A stretch of 64,000 bases of DNA from Vitis vinifera (GCF_030704535.1 NC_081807.1:4815001-4879000), one strand, 5' to 3'. Counted from the first letter of the stretch, positions 12,201 through 27,100 are shown. Program-made: numbers and translations. The notes: generated from the sequence alone by a model not told the origin.

Positions 12201-13180
12201 AGTTTTGAGTTTTAAATTATTTTTAAAAATTAATAATTTTATATATCAAGTATAATTTGATCTTGTATTTATTTGCTTAACGAAAAAAGTTAAAAGGAAT
12301 TCACAAAAAACACGTGTAATTTAAATAAAGATTATATTCAAAGATTTTTTTTTATCAGTATTAGATTGTAGAGAAAGAAGAATATTAATATTATGCTCAA
12401 TTTTATTTGATTTTTATGATTTTTTTATATCTTTATGTTTTCCTATTATTTTTAAATACTAATAAAAACAATTTCCTCTAATTATTTATATTTTGTTCTA
12501 CATTTTATTTTATTTTATTTTATTTTTAAAAAATAATGACTATGTTATAAATTTTTAGAACTATTTTTTTTTAAAAAAAAAAAATACTATCATGTAAAAA
12601 AAAAAAAAAAAATTGTTTTTGTTGAAGAATTCATTGAGGAATATGGAGGATTGAAGAATTGAATCAAATTTAGTATTTGATTGACTGATTGAAGATTTCA
12701 TATCTTGAGGTTCTAGAGATTACAAAGATTTCAATCTAGTTCTAGTGGGGCTTTCCAAGAAACCAACAGATGAAATCTTGGTTTGGTTCTCAATGCAAAG
12801 CCGATTTCCTTGATTAGAACTCAAGGTGCATCTACATTGAGATCAATGAGCTTAAACCAATCGGGGTATAGAGAAAATGTGCAAAGTGGGTGAGATCAAT
12901 GAGCTTAAACAATTGAGTTTGGTAAGACTTGGTTTTTGTAATTGATTGTTTAATAGTAGGGATGACTTGTTTTTCCTTTGAATATAGTTTATATGTAACT
13001 TGTGATTATTTTTGTTTCTATCATGTACTCATTATAATATTTTTAACCATTTGGTATTGATTCGGTGATATTTTTAACCTTTTGGTATTGATTTGGTGAA
13101 TCTGAATCCATTTGTTAGTAATTCTAAAAAATGTTTTTTAAATATTTAAGGATTTGCCAAAATTTAGGAAAAAACTTTTA
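9250..13180. other. Long AT-rich spacer
   Basis: No gene is supported. Features seen: a possible element bounded by inverted GGTCAATT...CGGTTTTTG words near 10017-10040 and 11400-11428; degenerate tandem gatcaag/tataaat words at 10240-10420; a repeated 19-mer (gagatcaatgagcttaaac) near 12840 and 12893; and a 32-bp near-duplicate at 13030-13095. Confidence 0.45.
10013..11430. mobile_element. Possible non-autonomous TIR element
   Basis: The left edge reads AGGTCAATT with CCGGTTTTGG soon after. The right edge, inverted, reads AGGTCAATTCAATCGGTTTT. The interior is AT-rich with no transposase frame. The inverted ends are imperfect and no target-site duplication was confirmed. Confidence 0.25.
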
Positions 13181-13196
13181 AAATTTTGAACGATCA

Positions 13197-13860
13197 TTAA
13201 AAGTGCGTTTGAAAGTGATTTTAGGAAGTATTTCTACTTATTTTAACATTTAAAAATTGTTATTTTTCAAGTATAAAAAAATTAAAAACACTTTCTATAA
13301 GCTGCCAAATACATTGGGATTTAGTTTTTAAAATTTGTTAGGGCCTGGCCCAAGTCACAATCAGCGTTCAGTTGGAATGGCTCATGGTTCCCCATGTGGG
13401 CGGAATGGGCTTTTCAGTTATTGGGCCTTTTGTGTTAGTTTGGCCAGAAAAGCTTCAAAGGAGCTCTTGCAATTTGCAGCCAGAAGGTTAGATAAAAATC
13501 ATTCTTCATATTTCTACGGTACATTATATGCCTTCCATCATCACCTAATGAAAATCAGGGATATGCAAAGATGCAAATGGAGATATTCAAATCATTAGTG
13601 TTAAACGCAGTCTTAGATTGCGTTTGATTGTGATTTTAGGAAACGTTTCTAATATTTTTAATACTTAAAATTTTTTATCTTTTAAGTATTAAAAATAATA
13701 AAAATACTTTTTAAAATCACTACCAAATATATTTTTAGAATGCATTTAATAATAATTCTAAAAACCGTTTATAATATTTTTAATACTTAAATGATAAAAA
13801 TTTTCAAGTGTTAAAAATGTTAAAGAAACAATTCTTAAAATTATTATCAAACGAGTTCTT
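13197..13860. mobile_element. Cluster of three hairpin MITE copies
   Basis: Copies at about 13197-13315, 13613-13735 and 13737-13860 share the foldback ends described at 7684. The insert between the first and second (13336-13600) is GC-richer and shows an open frame with no family features. Just after the last copy, an 18-20-bp unit (gttaaaaaatcacttataat) is repeated two to three times at 13868-13910. Confidence 0.6.
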
Positions 13861-15103
13861 ATAGTGTTAAAAAATCACTTATAATGTTAAAAAATCACTT
13901 ATAATGTTTTCTAAATTACTTCATAGGTGATTTTCCTATAAAAAAAAAACTCTTTATGAAAAAACACTTCTATGAAGAACACTTTGATTAGAAATGCTAA
14001 CAAATGCACTTTCAATAATTGATAATAAAAAATCTATAATAAAAATAATTTTACTAGTTTTTAACAATTGGGTAAATTAACTTAAAAGCTACTTTTATTT
14101 AGGATATACCTTTTTTTAGAAATTATAGTCTACTTTTATTTATTATGGTTATAAATACCACTCTCATCTAAATAGGAAAACAAGATAAATTATTTAATAT
14201 ATTTTAGTTTTATTTATTTATTTATTTTAGAAATAGAAAAAACACAATTTGATTAAATTTTAAATTTAATGCTTTTGAAAAAAAAAAAGAAAAATTTAAA
14301 AATATAAGTATAAATTTTATGAAAAAAGTTTAAGAATATTTTGGTGGTGGTGTTGTTATTTTTTTTTAAATTTATTTGTTTCATAAAAATATTATTTCTC
14401 TCAGCTCCTGGGACATCCCACATCTTATTCAAAGAATAAAGAGTTGGGGCCCACAACAAAGACTATGTTGCCGTTGTTGGAATAATTATAATGATTCAAA
14501 TTTTCACTTTTTAATTCCCAAGATGCCCTTGTAATTCAAACGTAAAAGCGCGATCAAGTTTACGGTGCCCGCATCGGAATTTCAAATCTGGAATTCATCT
14601 GAGCCGTCCATTTTCCATCTCTTAAACCACAGCAACGTTGGAGTTCAAACCCAAAAACCCTCCAAAACGAAGTACAAAGAGAGAGAGAAAGAAAGAGGGA
14701 CAGAGAGAGAGATGAGTTCAAATCCAAGAATCTAGAGAGAGAAGGAGAGAGTTACAGAGAGATAGCCATGTTGGAGTTGAAACCCAAGAACCCACAAAGA
14801 AACTGAGAGAGAAAATGAGTGAGTGTGTGCGATATTCGATGGGCATCTTGAATTGAGATCTAATTATTTTACCCTTTTTTTTAACTATCTTGCATTGTTT
14901 TTTTCTTATGATTCTCACCGAAAACCCTAGCAAGAACCAGTAAAATTTTTTGGAAAAGATTTCAGGAATTCGCCCACTAGGGATTCTTTTTTTCAATTCA
15001 TCTTTCAGGTATATATGTTCCCATTTTGATCCTCATTTTCGCATTTCTCACATTCACTTCTCCATTTTTGTTGATGTTCAATTTCTCGACTTTTTGAATT
15101 AGA
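13861..15103. promoter_or_regulatory. Promoter and 5' leader region of the kinesin gene
   Basis: From 14460 the base composition changes to that of a promoter and leader. A CCGTT at 14471-14475 (AACGG on the other strand) is the core of the mitosis-specific activator element expected for G2/M genes. A GA-rich tract runs from 14679 to 14760. Several short upstream frames precede the main ATG: ATGAGTTCAAATCC (14712), ATGTTGGAG (14769), ATGAGTGAG (14815) and ATGTTCAAT (15074), all ended by early stops. A leader intron is possible. Confidence 0.4.
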
Positions 15104-18100
15104 ATGTTGCGGGATCTGAAGTTTTTTCGCCGGAATTCTGCAAAGAATCCCGTGGAGGAAATAGAGAATGTGCCTGTAAATCCTACAGATTTATCGGCAA
15201 TGCAGACTGGTGTGGACGCTATGCGTCCTCCGCTGACCACAATTCCAGATTCTACTCAGACTTCCAAACCGTTTGTGGAACCAGAATCGGGTTTTCGGAA
15301 TAAGGTGGATAGAACTCCTACTAAGGCCAAAGGCAAAAGCTCTGATACCGCATTGCCAGGTCGAACTCCAGACAAACAAGGTATTGGGCTTTCAGGGAGG
15401 AATCGATTTGGGTGGGCTCAGAAGAATGAACCCAACTCAGTTGTTCCTGAATCCCGTGATGATGGAAGTCAAATGAGCAGAGGAGCTGGGTTTGGAAATG
15501 GGGTTTTTCCAAACACGACTCCTCGATCTACACGGACAGTGGGGAAGGGTACTTTGAACTATTCTGAATGCAATTCGACCCAAAGCACTCCAACAAAGAG
15601 TGTTACCAAGCCCCCCAATCCAGGGCTTCGGAGTAAGATTGATGGAAATGGGAGTAATCGATCTGGGAACTTTGCTCAATTGTATAAAGGGATTCCAGTT
15701 TCTTGTGGTCCATCTACTGTGGTTAATACTGTTGAAGTGCCTCACTTCGACCTCAGGGAAGATCCATCATTCTGGATGGATCATAATGTACAGGTTAGCT
15801 CAATATGGAATTTCATTTTTGTGCTTAGTAAAATTTCTTCCTTTCAAATTTATGTGAATTAGGTGTTGTTTGGTTTTTTTCCCTTGTCTGGGTCAGAGCC
15901 TTATAATTGAATAATGCCTAATGGAATTTATATGTGTATGTGTGTCCACATGGTGTGTTCTTGAGAACTGAAAGAACAGAATGTGTAGGTATTTCAGATT
16001 TCATTTTTTCTTGTTCTTTTTCTAAGGCTTCTCAGCAACCAATTAAGAGAATTAGTTTCTTTAATAAGAGGAAAATGTCTGAACGCCAGATGATAAAATA
16101 TAACTTAAGTTAGGGTCTGTTTGGATTGGAGGAAGCTGTAGGGAGAAAAAAAAGTGAATTTCAATGTCTCTTGGTTGTGAGGCCTTAGCTGCCTTGTATA
16201 CCCCCCTGTATGCTTTGTGGCTTTTTTGCCTCTTGTTATACATTCCGTGCTTATTTATCTAAAAAAAAAAATGTCTCGTTTGATTTGTCATAAAAAGTTT
16301 TTAAGAAAAATAAAATTTAAGCTAAATTATTTAAAAAGCTTTTCCATATTCAAATGATTCATTCCCCGCATAAAAGATGAGCAAAATTGGAGAAGGATGG
16401 GAGAGAATTTTATTAATCTTGAACTTATTTCTTATTGTTCTCACTCTTTCTGTCCTTTCATTTTTCTCCTTAGTTTATTTCCCCATCATCTCCTTCAAAC
16501 TTTACATGATCCAAAAGGATCCTTAGCATTTTTCTACAATTTCCTGTTTATTCTTTTGTGAAAATTGAGGAATAATTCTGAATTTTCCTGCAAACTCCTG
16601 ATTTTCGACTGTTTGTGGGTGTTACGCTGATGGTTGTTAAACTATATAGGTTCTTATACGTGTTCGTCCTCCCAATAGCATTGAGCGGAGTATGCATGGC
16701 TACAACAGGTGCTTGAAGCAGGAAAGTGCACAAAGCATCACTTGGATTGGCCAACCAGAGATGCGATTCACATTTGACCATGTCGCATGTGAAACAATTG
16801 ACCAGGTTTGTTTAGAACCAAAGAAACAACATAATTATGAGTCTGAGCTTTCTTATAGCTTGTGGACTATTGTGTGAAAGTTGAAATCTTGCAGGAAACA
16901 CTTTTCAGGATGGCTGGTCTTCCAATGGTGGAGAATTGCTTGTCAGGTTATAATAGCTGTATGTTTGCCTATGGTCAGGTATTTCTTGAAATATGAGTCT
17001 ATTTTCATACATTAAGTTGTTGAACTTTTTTTTTAGTCTCCTTTTCAGTTCTTCGGATGCTAATGTAGAATAGTTAGTTACAAACAACTATAGAACACAC
17101 CACTTATCAGGCATGGTAGCGTGAAAAAATGGAGAATCAGATTCATTTCCTTACTTGCATCTGTGAATTGTAATTCTGTGTTCAGTAGGATATTAACATT
17201 ACTGCTCCCAACTTACAAGGAAGTTTTATCATGGATGTGTTTCCAAATACTAATTTACATATCATCAACTGTTTTTCTACTTTCTATCTGAACTTTTTCC
17301 TTACAGAATAGATAATATGAGATAACAAATCATGATGAAAACTGGGAGGGCTTCTGAGTACTATACTTGGTGAAACAAAAGGTGGTGGGGGACTGGGGTC
17401 AACTTTCGTTTCCTTCATAGGCAAAATAATTACAATACTCATGAGGCTTGTCCTATTCCACACATTTCTACGATTCTGGCAGTGTGTAGAAGTATGCTAT
17501 CATGTGTCATGTGATGGATCCTTAATCTGCTGATCGGGCAATGTTATGGTTCTTGGTTTTACTGGTTTGGAGAAATTGAAAGATGTGTTACCATTTTCTT
17601 AAATTCATGTGCCAATTTTATGGTTTATGGACAGGGAGAAAAGCTAAATTTTTCTTTAGAATTCTCTTTTTTGTTTTTTCTCATCCTGATCCCAAGCCAA
17701 GCACATCTCCTTTTATTTTGATATATGTGAGTTTAACTATGTAGACGGGAAGTGGAAAGACACATACAATGCTTGGTGAAATTGAAGAGTTAGAAGTCAA
17801 TCCCAGTCCAAACCGTGGGATGACCCCGCGCATTTTTGAATTCTTGTTCGCAAGAATAAGAGCGGTAATTTTGACACTCTTTGCTTGATCACTGTTCAGA
17901 TTTTGATATATGCCTCATCATATAGTTTTGATTGGTGTCTGTTCCCATTATATCCTTCTGGTTGCAGGAAGAGGAAAGCCGGAGAGACGAGAGATTAAAA
18001 TATTTTTGCAAGTGCTCTTTCTTAGAGATTTATAATGAACAAATTACGGATCTACTTGACCCTTCATCTACAAATTTGCTAGTAAGTCCAATTCTTTTGT

Positions 18101-21100
18101 AAGCCTACGGCCTCTGGGATACTTGGAAGTTATTTTTCTCACTTGCTATTATTTTTTTCTGTAGCTGCGGGAGGATATTATGAAAGGAGTTTATGTTGAA
18201 AATCTCTCAGAATTTGAAGTCCAGACTGTTGGTGACATTCTTAGGCTTCTAATTCAGGTTATCAACATTTGATCCTTATCTTGTTATTTTAAGGCTGATC
18301 TACTATCTCTCTTTCATGAGTCGTGAGTTTGAATCCATGGTTTTTCCTAATAGGGCTCCTCAAATAGGAAAGTTGCGGCAACAAATATGAATAGAGAGAG
18401 TAGTCGCTCGCATAGTGTGTTTACATGCGTAATTGAGAGTAGGTGGGAAAAGGATTCCACAACTAACCTACGATTTGCCAGGCTAAACCTAGTTGATCTT
18501 GCTGGCTCAGAAAGGTAATGTACTGTACCTGAGCGTGTGGAAGTATATATAATGCATAACATATTTATATGGTGTTACACTGACTGGACTCATTATCACC
18601 CGCAACAGGCAGAAAACTTCAGGTGCTGAAGGGGAGCGTTTAAAGGAAGCTGCAAACATTAACAAATCATTATCTACACTAGGGTACTTCAATTAATACC
18701 AAATTTCTGTCACTAATATCTTTGCCTTTATTCTCAGCACTTCTTATCAGTATTATGGATAAACTTCTATTGCAGTCATGTAATAATGGTTCTACTGGAT
18801 GTGGCACATGGGAAGCCAAGGCACGTTCCCTATAGAGATTCAAGGCTGACTTTTCTTCTTCAGGTCAATTCTAACTCCTTATTTTCTGCCCTTGTTAACT
18901 TTGCAATCCTGTCTCATGATATCATGTTTGCCACAAAAACCAATGCAGGACTCCCTTGGTGGAAACTCCAAAACAATGATAATTGCTAATGTCAGCCCTT
19001 CTATCTGGTTGGTCAATATGATTACACTCTTTCACTTTCTCTTCAACTCAGACATATGGTCACCAATTACTGATACACTATTATTATTGTTATCATTATT
19101 ATGCAGCTGTTCTGCTGAAACTCTGAACACTCTAAAGTTTGCTCAACGAGCAAAACTCATACAAAATAATGTAAGTTTCTGAGATTAATGCATGCTTATT
19201 TAATTTCATGGAGGCATCAATAAGTTTTGGTTCATGCATTTTCTTGTTGTTCATGATGAAGGCTGTGGTGAATGAAGATTCTTCAAGGGATGTAGTTGCA
19301 CTACAACATGAGATACGGCTTTTAAAGGTAGTGTTTAATTTTATAAATATTTTAATATACAGGATCTCACATGTGAAGTACTATGCATTTGTTATTGTAA
19401 CGGGTAATTCTTGCAATAGGAGGAGCTCTCAGCCCTCAAACGTCAGAACGTCTCTAGGTCTCTGTCATTTGGTTCAACAACTGTTGGAGACACAACACAT
19501 ATACAAGGAAATGCTTCCACAGAAAAATTTCCTGAGGATCAGCAGAAGGTTGATGACAAGTGTATTGTGAGAATGTCTTCTAAACAGGTATGCCAGACTG
19601 TAGTATATGTATCTTAGTTTCATAAAATGACCAGGATTAATATATGGATGAACTATAAGAATTTGTGGGTCATGGTAGTTAATCTAATTCCTCATGGTGA
19701 AACAGCATTATATATGGATTGAACTCCCCTCTCTCCAATAGCAACTCATCTCTTTCTTTCCTATTACAAGCATGTTATGTCACTGTCCATGTTATAATGA
19801 ATATTTACTGCTGAAAACTATGTTGAATTAGTTTAAAGCTTTGGAGACTACACTTTCTGGTGCGTTGAGAAGGGAGCAGATGGCAGAAACCTCTATAAAA
19901 CAACTTGAAGCTGAAATTGAACAGTTAAACCGTTTGGTAACATTTTTTTTCTTTGATTTCTAAAGAAAGAAGTAGAATTTCAGTGCCCTGTGAAAAGTGG
20001 TTTATCCTAACTTGTGTTGCTTCTCAGGTTCGTCAAAGAGAGGAAGACACCAGGTGTACCAAAATGATGCTTAGGTTTCGGGAAGAGAAGATACAAAGAA
20101 TGGAATCACTTCTAAGTGGCTTAATACCTGCAGATACATATTTACTGCAAGAGAACAGTGCACTCTCTGAAGAGATTTTGTTGCTTCAAGCTAAAGTTGA
20201 CAGAAACCCAGAAGTGACTCGGTTTGCCTTGGAGAATATCAGGCTTTTGGACCAACTTAGAAGGTAATTTTCTTAAAAACAGCAATGGAGGCTGAAATCT
20301 TGTAACAATTTTAACATCCTACATATTGTGGCATTTATAGATTTCAAGATTTCTATGAAGAAGGGGAGAGAGATATGCTCTTGACTGAAGTATCAGAACT
20401 GCGTCATCAGGTTTTTGCAGACTCTAAAACAACAATGCAGTTTTTTTTAATTCATTTATTTGCTTGGAGAATCTATAAACTAAAGCTCTCTGTTTACAGT
20501 TGCTTCAATTTCTTGATGGGAACTCTAAGCCACACAACCATCCAAATTTCAATAGCCTGCCTCAGGTTGGTCATGTACCTTCTTGTATATCTTTAGCTTC
20601 CCTTCCCAACCCAACTATGATGCAGATTTAATTCTGTGAACATCATTTCTTGACAAACCCCCCTTTTTTTTTAATTGGCACAGGAAGTGATATGTGTCAG
20701 CAAAGAAAACGATTCACTACATTTGGAGGTTGCTTATCCTGTCCAAATAAAATTACAATTTTTCTTCTTATTGTAGAAGTAATTCTTTTATCTCATTTTA
20801 TTTTTTTCTTGATTTCAGTTGAAACACACTGCCAATGAGTTAGAGGAATGCAGGAGAAACCTAAATTCTTGTTTAGAGGATAATGCAAAACTTAGTAGGT
20901 AAGCAAATCTAATCATCCTGGTTTTAAACTCTGTCTAACCTCCTGGTTGCAATATCATTTTTTTTAAATGTTTTCAGACTGGAACCATTTACATGATTTT
21001 TTTGGTTTATGTGCATCTTCTGCAGAGAAATAGATAATCTACACTCTATGTTGAACAATCTCCAATCTGCACCCCATGTTCCAGATGACAGTATGGATGT

Positions 21101-24100
21101 GGTGATGGAGGTACTGTTATTCAATGCTATTTTGTATGACTCTCCTGATTTTATGGATGAGGAGAAAAAGGATTTGGGAATAAATGATACTAGAAACATA
21201 ATAAAGTTCTCACTGCAAACTTATATGAGCCTGTTGCCATTATCACATGATCAAATGCGTTCATAAGACTTAATATATGTTTGAGCCTGTTCCAGTCATT
21301 TAGAATTACTATTTCCTTTTTTAAATCTGTAATATGTACATATTCTAGTTCTCTTACCAGGTGCTAATAACTATATCTTTCAGGAATCCTCTGTTGAAGA
21401 TTTATCTTTTGAAGCTTACTCACTTAAGGCAGTTAAAAAAGAGAGGGAAGAGGAGAAGAAGGAAGATCTGCTGAAACATACAGAAGAACTCCTTCATTTG
21501 CAGCTAGAGCTGGATGTGCTAAAGATTATCCTGAAAGAAGAGAGGTCATCTCGTTGTGAAATAGAGGCTAGGGCGTTGGGCTTAAATAGAGAGCTTGAGT
21601 TGGCAAGACAGAAGGTTTTTTCAATAAGCAAACAATGTGAAGAAGCTAAGGATGAACTGAAGGATGCAAAGTCTGTTATTGAAGCACTTGAGTCCCAGCA
21701 AATTCTCTCTATCAATGAGATGGAGAATCTTAGGGACAGCAAAAGTCATTATATGGAGCTCTTGAGTAAGCAGGAGCTTGAAATCTTTTCTCTGAAAGAG
21801 CAACTTTGTTGTCATGAACTGAGAGATCATCCACCTTCCAACCATTCAGAAAGTGAGGATTCCCCTTTACAGGCCAAATTGAAGAGAATGCAAAATTCTC
21901 TTGAAAAGGCTAGGAGACTAAATATGTGGTATCAAAGTGATCGTGCATTTCAGATCTCAAATGAAGAAGAGATGGATGAAGTTCATAGGCAAGCTGAGGC
22001 TGAAACTGCTGCAGTGATTATCTGCTTGCAGGAAGAACTTACAAGTCTTCAGCAGCAAGTTCAAGATAGCAATTTGAAAGAGATAGAGACCAAAAAGAAC
22101 ATGATGCTTTTGGAAACTGAAGCAAAGGTACTGGAGGAAAAACTATACCATGTGACTCAAGATAACAAAATATTAGGTGAAAAGCTTGAGGAGAAAGATG
22201 AGGAGCTAAGAATATTATCTGAAGAATGGGAACATTTAACCTGTGAGATTGAAGAAGTTCTCACCAATGGGCATGATGCTCTCACTGATGCCTCTCATCA
22301 GGTTGACCTCATTTCCAGTTCCTTTCCCCATAAAAGAAGTTGGATTTCTGAACAAGTTGGCCGGATGATAAGAATCATCTCTGAAAAGGAATTATTCATT
22401 GAAGAACTCAACAGATGTTTAGAGGATGCAAACAATAGGAGAAGTGATATGGAGAACATGCTGAGGTCTTTGAAAGGAGCAGCTATGGTAATCACTGAAG
22501 CACACCAGCAAGAGTGTGATGCAAAGGAAAGGGAAATCCTCCTGTTGAAATCACAGTTGAGTGCAAAAGCATCTACCATTGCAAAGCTGGAGAATAGGAT
22601 TAAGCTGGGGGAAGATCAAATTCAAAAAGCTTCAGTTTGTGCCACAGTTGCTTTTGTAATTGTGAACAGACTGTCTGAGATGAATTTGAATCATGTCAGT
22701 GCATTAAAGCAAAAGAATATCCAGCTGAGTGAATCAGAAGGGATGAACCTGAGGAAGGATGATCTTCTCCAAGATCAGGTGGCTTCAATTGAAAAAGCAG
22801 AGAAGATGATTCAAACTCTGAGAGTGGAACTAGAAGGATCAGAGGAAAGTTGCGGTAAACTGAAAGTGAAGCTCTCTGAGGAGAAGAAACGTGCTTCAGT
22901 TTTGGAACAGAAGCTTGAAGATATTGAAGAAAAGGAAATTTTGACAACACAAGAGAAACTAGCCGAGCTGCAAAGTGGTGTTTCCACACTCATGTCATGC
23001 ATGGATGATTATGCGGACCGGGTTGGAAGTCCTATGAAAATAGATACTTCACGAGTGTCTATGTCTACCAATGACAGTTCTGAAAGACGGGTAAGCAAAT
23101 GTTCTTACTTTTGATGAAGTGATGAGGTCTTGTGGTTAATTTACTTATATTTTCTACTTGAGATTTTTGAACGATATATTATTCATTCATTACTTATCTG
23201 GACATTGTTGCAGACAGATACTGAACCTGATGAAGAAACCAACAACATAGATGTGCATTCTGTTGCAGACCTGAAAACTGATAGCTCTCAGTGCTCCTTT
23301 AAATTTGGCAAGAGTGTTTATCACAATGATAAGAAAATTTTGGATTCCAGACCTTGCAAGGATGTACATGCAAGAGATATTACTATTATCCTTTTGAAGA
23401 AGGAAATAGAATCTGCCCTTGAAAGCTTAAAAGGAGTGCAAGCTGAGATGGCAAAATTACGTGTTGAGAAAGAAGAGATTTGGATATCGGAGAAACAGAG
23501 TCGAGAAAACATGAAATGTCTTATGGATCAAGTTCTTTTGCTGCAATCAGCTATGAGGAATTTTGAAGAACAATCTGGACTCAAGATGGTGGTGTTCAAT
23601 GATAAGATACGGAAAGTTGAGCAAATTGTTCAAGAGACTGGCTCTCATTGGTTTGAAACAAAAGAGGTATTCCATTATCTTTTCTAATTTTGTTTTGTCC
23701 AAATCCTGTGCTGTTACTTACACTAAAAATCTGAATGTAGCCTTATTATTTATGCAGACTAATAATTGGAAAAATAGATTGAAGGTCCACTCATTCATCT
23801 ATTTATTCAGCATTAGACAATTGTTGATGATTCTTTTTTTTCTTCAAATTTTGGACAGTCACTTGAGCTTGAAGTTGGTGATGCAAAGATAGTTGCAGCT
23901 CAGAAAACTGCAGAGGCTTCCTGTTTTCTTTCTAAATTTGAAGAGGCACAAGACACAATGAAAGAAGCAGATATTATGATCAATGGACTAATGATAGCAA
24001 ATGAAACAATGAAGCTTGAGATAGAAAGGCTGAAGAAAGAGAGGGGCAGTTTAATTAGTGAGGTTCAAAGCTTGCAATCCTCCAATGATTTGAAGTATCA

Positions 24101-27100
24101 GCAATATGAAAACCTTGAAAAGCAGGTTGCCTCGAATTTGACAGAAACAAGAAGCATGGTTCTGGAGATGGAGGGTATTTTTGCAGAAGTTCATACCACC
24201 TTCAATGAAGATTTCATGGCTATAGCCCATGATTTCCATTCCATGAAGTCCCAGCTTCTACAGTGTACAAGGTTGATTCGGTCATGGCTTGAGGACATCT
24301 GGTCTGAGCTAGTTGTAAAGGATTGTGCTGTGTCTGTGCTAGACCTTTGTCACATGGGAATTTTATTGGAAACTGTGATGGGACTGAATGCAGAAAATGG
24401 TTTGCTTCACCATGGGCTGTGTGAATCAAACTCTGTTATAGCAGGTCTGAGGGAGCACAATTTTAAGACCAGACAAGAACTTGAAATGTGTAGAATTCTT
24501 AAGGGGAAACTGCTGGCTGACATCAAGAACAGTTTTGATCGCATCTCAAGGAAAGAAGAAGAAACTGGGGAGCTCAGAATCAAGTTAACTGCCTTTGAGA
24601 AAAAAATATTAGATCTACAACTCCAAGAGGAGTCAATGTTGCACAGGTCTAATTATATGGGTTCCGAGCTTGCTGTTCTAATGAAGGAGTTAGACCTGAG
24701 TAACTCAAATATTTTGGCATCGCTTCTGGATCAACAGAAATTACTTCAGGATAAAGATGAAGTTATAAAATCTCAGGCTGAATCTTTCATGATAGACTTG
24801 TACTCGAAAGACATTGAGTCGCTCATCTTGACATCAGAGTTAGAACATATGGCTCTCCAGAAAGCTCATGCGGAAATGGAACAGATTGAATGGTGTACAG
24901 TCCTGGAGAGCTTAAAGAAAGCAACAATTTTTCTCAAGGTAGATGCGGATCTGAAGGAACAGTACTTAGTGGACAAGGAAGGTGAGGTCGCCATTCTACA
25001 AAAAGAAGTTGAAGAGGCACATAGGGAGAAGCAGGATTTGTTGTTAAAGCTGTATCAGAGCAGTTCAAGAATTGCAGAAGTGGATTCAGTAAACAAGGTA
25101 CTTGAAGAAGATATTCAGTATATAAAGGCTGTTGCTTGTTCGGAGCAAATCAGTTGGCATGCAGTCCTTGAGAACTTAAAGAAAGAAATGATTTTTCTTA
25201 AGGTTGATGCAGATCTGAAGGAGCATTGTTTTGCAGACAAAGAATTTGAGGTTGCCCTGCTACAGAATGAAGTTGAAGAAGTGCAGAGAGAGAGGCAGGA
25301 CTTATTGTCAAAGCTGAACCAAAACAGTTCAAGAATTGCGGAGGTGAATGCAGAAAACAAGGTTCTTGAACAAGATATTCAGCTTCTAAAGGATTTTGCT
25401 TGTACAAATGATGCATTGAAAGGTGAACTTAGTGAGCTTATGGAAGCTAAGATGCGATTGATGATCCAGGTTCAAGAGCTTGAAGCTGAATACAGAAAAG
25501 TTCAAGAAGATTTGAAGATCAAGGAAACAGCTCTAGAATGTTCTTCCAGTCAAATCTCTGTCCTTGATCAACAAAACCAAAAGTTGCAGAATGACATTTC
25601 TTTGCTGGAAACTTCATCATGCAATCTTCAAGAAGCGTTGGACATAAAAGATGCAGAGATTAGCAAAATGAACCTGCTGGAGGAGGAGAACAAGCTGCTG
25701 AAAACAGAGGTAATGAAGTTGAAGACAGAATGCTGCAATGTTCTTCAAGATTTGGAGGAGAGGAAGTCTGAATTTGAATCAATAGATATGGAAAACCATA
25801 GATTGCAAGATAGAGTTTGCTCCTTGGAGACTTCCATTGCCAGTTTACAGACCGATCTCAACATGAAAAATGTGGAGCTGAATGAACTCCAACTTTCTCA
25901 ATCTGTCATTAAGGAGGATATAGGGTTAAAAATCCAGGATTTGCAAACCCATGTTAACCAAGTACATACATTGGAGGAAGAGAATATTTTCCTGAAAGGC
26001 AAACTTAGCTCTCAAGAGAAAATTCAGTATGAAATACTCCAAATGTCAAGCTTGAAGATGGTCAAGTGTGTTGATGCAGTGGAAACTGTAGATATGATGG
26101 GCAGCAGAATATGTAATGCTCTGGACAAACAGAGCACTACAATTATAGATAAAATGTTTCAGGAGATTTGTGAAAATTTAGAAAAGACATCTGAGTTCAT
26201 GGAAGAAGTCAAATGTTTGGAGTGCCTTGCTCAAAAGCTGGTGTCTGAAAATTTGTCTCTTCAAACTGAGTTGTCGAGGAAGGATGATGTTTTAAAAGGA
26301 TTGCTATTTGATCTGAGCCTACTGCAGGAGTCTGCATCTAATAGTAAGGATCAGAAAGATGAAATTGAAGAATTGGCAGCTTCTTTAGAATCCTTAGAAC
26401 AGGAACTTGCAGTAAGATCGGGTGAGCTGGATGAGGCTGTTGCTCGTGGCCAAGTATTTGAAGCCCAGTTGCAGGAGAAAATAGGCATAATCTCTAATCT
26501 AGAGTTGGATATTTCAAAGGGAAGAGAGTCTCTAAAAGTTCTTTCCCTTGAAAATCAGGAACTAAGAGCTTATGTTGAAGATGCTTTAGCAGCAAAAAGT
26601 TCCATTGAGGAGGAGTTGACAGAGAGAAGGAAGGTAATTGACAGTTTGGAGGCGGATATATTTGAAATGAGTAATGCTCTCGGCCAAATGAATGATTCAA
26701 TCGACTCCTTGAAGAGCAATCTGAGTGAACTTACTAATGAAAGGGATCATCTCCAAGTGGAGGTCCTTACTTTGAAAGAAAAACTAGAAAAAGCGCAGGC
26801 TTGTGCTGATGAAAATGAAGCAATTGCTACAGAAGCTCAACAGGTTTTTTACCTCGCTAATTTCTTATTACTAGTTTCATTTGTTTCATGTTTGCTAATT
26901 CTATTTTGTATATCAATGTCAGATAGCAGAATCAAGAAAGACTTATGCTGAAGATAAGGAAGAGGAGGTAAGGCTACTAGAGAGGTCTGTGGAAGAGCTA
27001 GAACGTACTGTAAATGTACTAGAAAATAAGGTGAGCTGTGTCCTTGATTGTAGTTAGTAACATCCATTGTTTAATTTTTTTTCCTGAACTTGCATTTTTA

